The notes under the pieces: generated by a model
Seen by the model: the letters and a program-made list of their open reading frames with translations, nothing else
What the model was told of the DNA's origin: nothing
Database searches by the model: none
Translations under genes and position numbers: made by a program
Shown: positions 5,992-7,466 of the stretch, in pieces
How the letters are laid out: every line of letters starts with the position of its first letter
Numbering within the stretch: the stretch's first letter is position 1
Assembly (NCBI GenBank): GCA_947631135.1
Contig: CANRKE010000058.1
Span: forward strand, 1-7,466
Length of the DNA stretch: 7,466 nt
From: an uncultured Bacilli bacterium
GTDB taxonomy: Bacteria; Bacillota_I; Bacilli_A; RF39; UBA660
Direction: 5' to 3'

Positions 5992-6020
5992 TTGATTTTT
6001 ATAATATATTATAGTAAAAT
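5992..6020 (+). promoter_or_regulatory. Promoter of tRNA-Glu in the spacer between the two tRNA genes
   Basis: TTGATT (5992-5997), a 17-base spacer and TAAAAT (6015-6020) predict a start near 6027, about 13 bases before the tRNA. No terminator is visible between the tRNA genes, so read-through from tRNA-Ile is also possible. Confidence 0.6.
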
Positions 6021-6039
6021 TAAGAAGTCAGATTTATTT

Positions 6040-6116
6040 GGCCCGTTGGTGAAGTGGCTTAACACACATGCCTTTCACGCATGCATTCACGAGTTCGAAT
6101 CTCGTACGGGTCACCA
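6040..6116 (+). tRNA. tRNA-Glu, anticodon TTC
   Basis: A complete cloverleaf of 77 bases with CCA encoded. The acceptor stem is GGCCCGT / ACGGGTC with one G-U pair, followed by A and CCA. The anticodon stem is CATGC / GCATG around the loop CTTTCAC, with anticodon TTC at 6074-6076. The T arm contains GAGTTCGAATCTC. The body closely resembles Bacillus tRNA-Glu. Confidence 0.97.
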
Positions 6117-6150
6117 AATTGATAGTAAACTCGAACATTCGGGTATTAAG

Positions 6151-6180
6151 AAAACGATTTTTTTAAATCGTTTTAATATT
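6151..6180 (+). terminator. Terminator of the tRNA pair
   Basis: AAAACGATTT (6151-6160), a TTTT loop and AAATCGTTTT (6165-6174) form a perfect 10-bp stem that ends in T residues and is followed by AATATTTTATATT. It lies 35 bases after tRNA-Glu. The stem is AT-rich and the T tract is interrupted, so efficiency is uncertain. A weaker 5-bp hairpin (ACTCG / CGGGT, 6129-6144) lies just upstream. Confidence 0.6.
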
Positions 6181-6340
6181 TTATATTAAAATTTCATAAT
6201 TAATAATATACTCTGTTATTAAAGTAATAAACATAATCTAAATCCTTTAAAATATATTGATATATACTAGTTTAATTTTTTTATTTCTTTTAAATATATG
6301 ATATATTATATGTAATATCTTTTATAGAAACGAGGTAATT

Positions 6341-7321
6341 ATGAATTGGAAAATAGGTAATGTAGAAATAGCTAATAGAGTTGTATTAGCGCCAATGGCA
6401 GGATATTCTAACAGTGCATTTAGGAGAATAATAAAATCTATGGGTTGTGGATTAATTTATGCAGAAATGGTTAGTGATAAAGCAATATATTATAAAGATA
6501 AAAAAACTATTGATATGCTTTACATGACTGATAATGAAAGACCAATTGCTCAACAAATATTTGGTAGTGATGTTGAGTCATTTGTGTATGCTGCAAAAAA
6601 AGTGGTTGAGATAATGAATCCTGATATTATTGATATAAATATGGGATGTCCCGTTGCTAAAGTTGCACAAAGAGCAAATAGTGGCTCTGCACTTTTAAAA
6701 GAACCAGATAAGATATATGAAATTGTTTCAAATGTTGTTAATGCTGTAAATGTTCCGGTTACTGTTAAAATTAGAAGTGGATGGGACAAATCCAGTATAA
6801 ATGCAGTTGAAGTTGCAAAAGTGATTGAAAAAGCTGGTGCAAGTGCAATTACTGTTCATCCAAGAACAAGAGCTCAAGGATATAGTGGCAATGCAGATTG
6901 GAGTATAATAAAACAAGTTAAAAATTCTGTTAATATACCTGTAATTGGTAATGGTGATATTAAGACAATTTACGATGCAAAAAGAATGCTTGATGAAACT
7001 GGTTGTGATGCAATAATGATAGGACGTGCAAGCTTAGGTAATCCATTTTTTATAAAACAAGTTGTTAAATATTTAGAAGATGGTACTATAATAGATGATG
7101 CTAACTATATTGAAAAAATTGATATGGCAATATATCATTTAAAGTTATTATTAGAATATAATAGTGAAAGAAAAGCAGTTCTTGAAATGCGTAGTATCCT
7201 TGCCTATTATTTAAAAGGGTTAAGAGGTAGTACTGATATTAAAAACAAAATTTTTAAATTAATAAACTCTAAAGATATAATTGATTTATTAAATGATTAT
7301 AAAGAAAATTATAATAATTAA
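6341..7321 (+). CDS. dusB: tRNA-dihydrouridine synthase, DusB (NifR3/YhdG) type
   Basis: A 326-residue flavin enzyme that reduces specific uridines in the tRNA D-loop to dihydrouridine with NADPH. The FMN-binding TIM barrel starts GNVEIANRVVLAPMAGYSNS (APMAG at 17-21). The active-site Cys is C103 in NMGCPVAKV, K143 and R145 lie in TVKIRSGWD, H173 is in HPRTRAQGYSG, and phosphate-binding segments are GNGDI (203-207) and IGRASLGNP (227-235). A helical C-terminal domain (about 245-326) completes the family's usual length of about 320. The start has GAGG 5 bases upstream. No strong promoter is evident in the AT-rich 6181-6340; candidate boxes are weak. It follows two tRNA genes on the same strand but lies beyond their terminator. 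The assignment to DusB rather than another Dus subgroup is by overall resemblance. Confidence 0.95.
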   Translation: MNWKIGNVEIANRVVLAPMAGYSNSAFRRIIKSMGCGLIYAEMVSDKAIYYKDKKTIDMLYMTDNERPIAQQIFGSDVESFVYAAKKVVEIMNPDIIDINMGCPVAKVAQRANSGSALLKEPDKIYEIVSNVVNAVNVPVTVKIRSGWDKSSINAVEVAKVIEKAGASAITVHPRTRAQGYSGNADWSIIKQVKNSVNIPVIGNGDIKTIYDAKRMLDETGCDAIMIGRASLGNPFFIKQVVKYLEDGTIIDDANYIEKIDMAIYHLKLLLEYNSERKAVLEMRSILAYYLKGLRGSTDIKNKIFKLINSKDIIDLLNDYKENYNN

Positions 7322-7346
7322 AAAGCAGATTAAACACCTGCTTTTT
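7320..7346 (+). terminator. Terminator of dusB
   Basis: AAAAAGCAG (7320-7328), a 9-base loop and CTGCTTTTT (7338-7346) form a perfect 9-bp stem with a T-rich end. It overlaps the dusB stop codon by two bases. The A-rich 5' side means it could also work leftwards. Confidence 0.8.
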
Positions 7347-7360
7347 AATTAAGACTTACA

Positions 7361-7418
7361 ACATATTATCTCGGATCCGAGATAATATGTCTTATCTCGG
7401 AATTAATATTATCTCGGA
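7361..7418. repeat. Perfect 30-bp palindrome plus two further copies of its half-site
   Basis: Bases 7361-7390 are identical to their own reverse complement, centred on GGATCC. Each half contains ATATTATCTCGGA or its complement (7363-7375 and 7376-7388). The core TTATCTCGGA recurs in direct orientation at 7392-7401, and the full 13-base form recurs at 7406-7418. So three direct copies and one inverted copy lie within 58 bases, and the single inverted copy can pair with any of them. It sits between two terminators and outside any visible gene. Function is unknown; a clustered operator, switchable RNA hairpins, or the end of a mobile element are possible. Confidence 0.8.
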
Positions 7419-7426
7419 AAAAAGGA

Positions 7427-7459
7427 TAGAATCCAATAAAATAAAGGGTTCTACTTTTT
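7427..7459 (+). terminator. Second terminator near the right edge
   Basis: TAGAATCC (7427-7434), an 11-base loop and GGGTTCTA (7446-7453) pair over 8 bp with one G-U, then C and five T follow. On the minus strand the same pair becomes an A-C mismatch, although a T6 tract is also there, so the plus-strand reading is favoured. It could back up the dusB terminator or be an attenuator for a gene beyond the right edge. Confidence 0.6.
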
Positions 7460-7466
7460 ATTTTCC

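Noticed and set aside
5992..6189. Plus-strand 65-residue ORF
   Set aside because: It runs straight through the tRNA-Glu gene and its promoter.
7361..7418. CRISPR array
   Set aside because: Units are only 10-13 bases, spacing is 17-26 bases and uneven, one copy is inverted, and there are no cas genes in view.

Overview
The window comes from a strongly AT-rich, Gram-positive-type bacterium, most likely an uncultured gut Bacilli-like Bacillota (Erysipelotrichales or RF39-type relatives). The evidence is the yvcK-whiA pair typical of Firmicutes, a class B sortase with a membrane anchor, Shine-Dalgarno (SD) sites of the AGGAGG type, Bacillus-like sigma-A promoters, and the standard code: TGG is used for Trp and whiA ends on TGA, which argues against Mycoplasma. 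The lineage is an inference.

Layout. (1) Positions 1-332, minus strand: start of an exported protein with a SipW/TasA-like N-terminus, running off the left edge. (2) Positions 333-1026: no intact gene. This stretch holds a minus-strand promoter, a leader with an 8-G run and a LexA-like box, a hairpin terminator lying between that promoter and the start codon (a candidate attenuator), a short relic of an AAA-ATPase/PD-(D/E)XK nuclease gene, and the sortase promoter. (3) 1027-1869, plus strand: class B sortase, with Lys where the catalytic Arg is expected. (4) A bidirectional terminator, then a tight minus-strand block read from 5751 down to 1898: yvcK, whiA, a HAD-type phosphatase, and a membrane-anchored polysaccharide deacetylase with Ig-like repeats. 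(5) 5891-6116, plus strand: tRNA-Ile(GAT) and tRNA-Glu(TTC), each with its own clear promoter, then a hairpin terminator. (6) 6341-7321: a DusB-type tRNA dihydrouridine synthase, then its terminator. (7) 7361-7459: a perfect 30-bp palindrome built from a motif that recurs twice more, then a second terminator near the right edge.

Functionally, the middle block is about the cell envelope and growth: YvcK ties envelope precursor supply to carbon metabolism, WhiA is a DNA-binding growth and division regulator, and the deacetylase modifies wall or surface glycan. The sortase and the neighbouring exported protein form a divergent surface module that may be controlled by the attenuator-like leader. 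The tRNA genes and dusB form a translation-related block. The least explained parts are the 361-537 leader, the sortase active-site change and the 7361-7418 repeat cluster.
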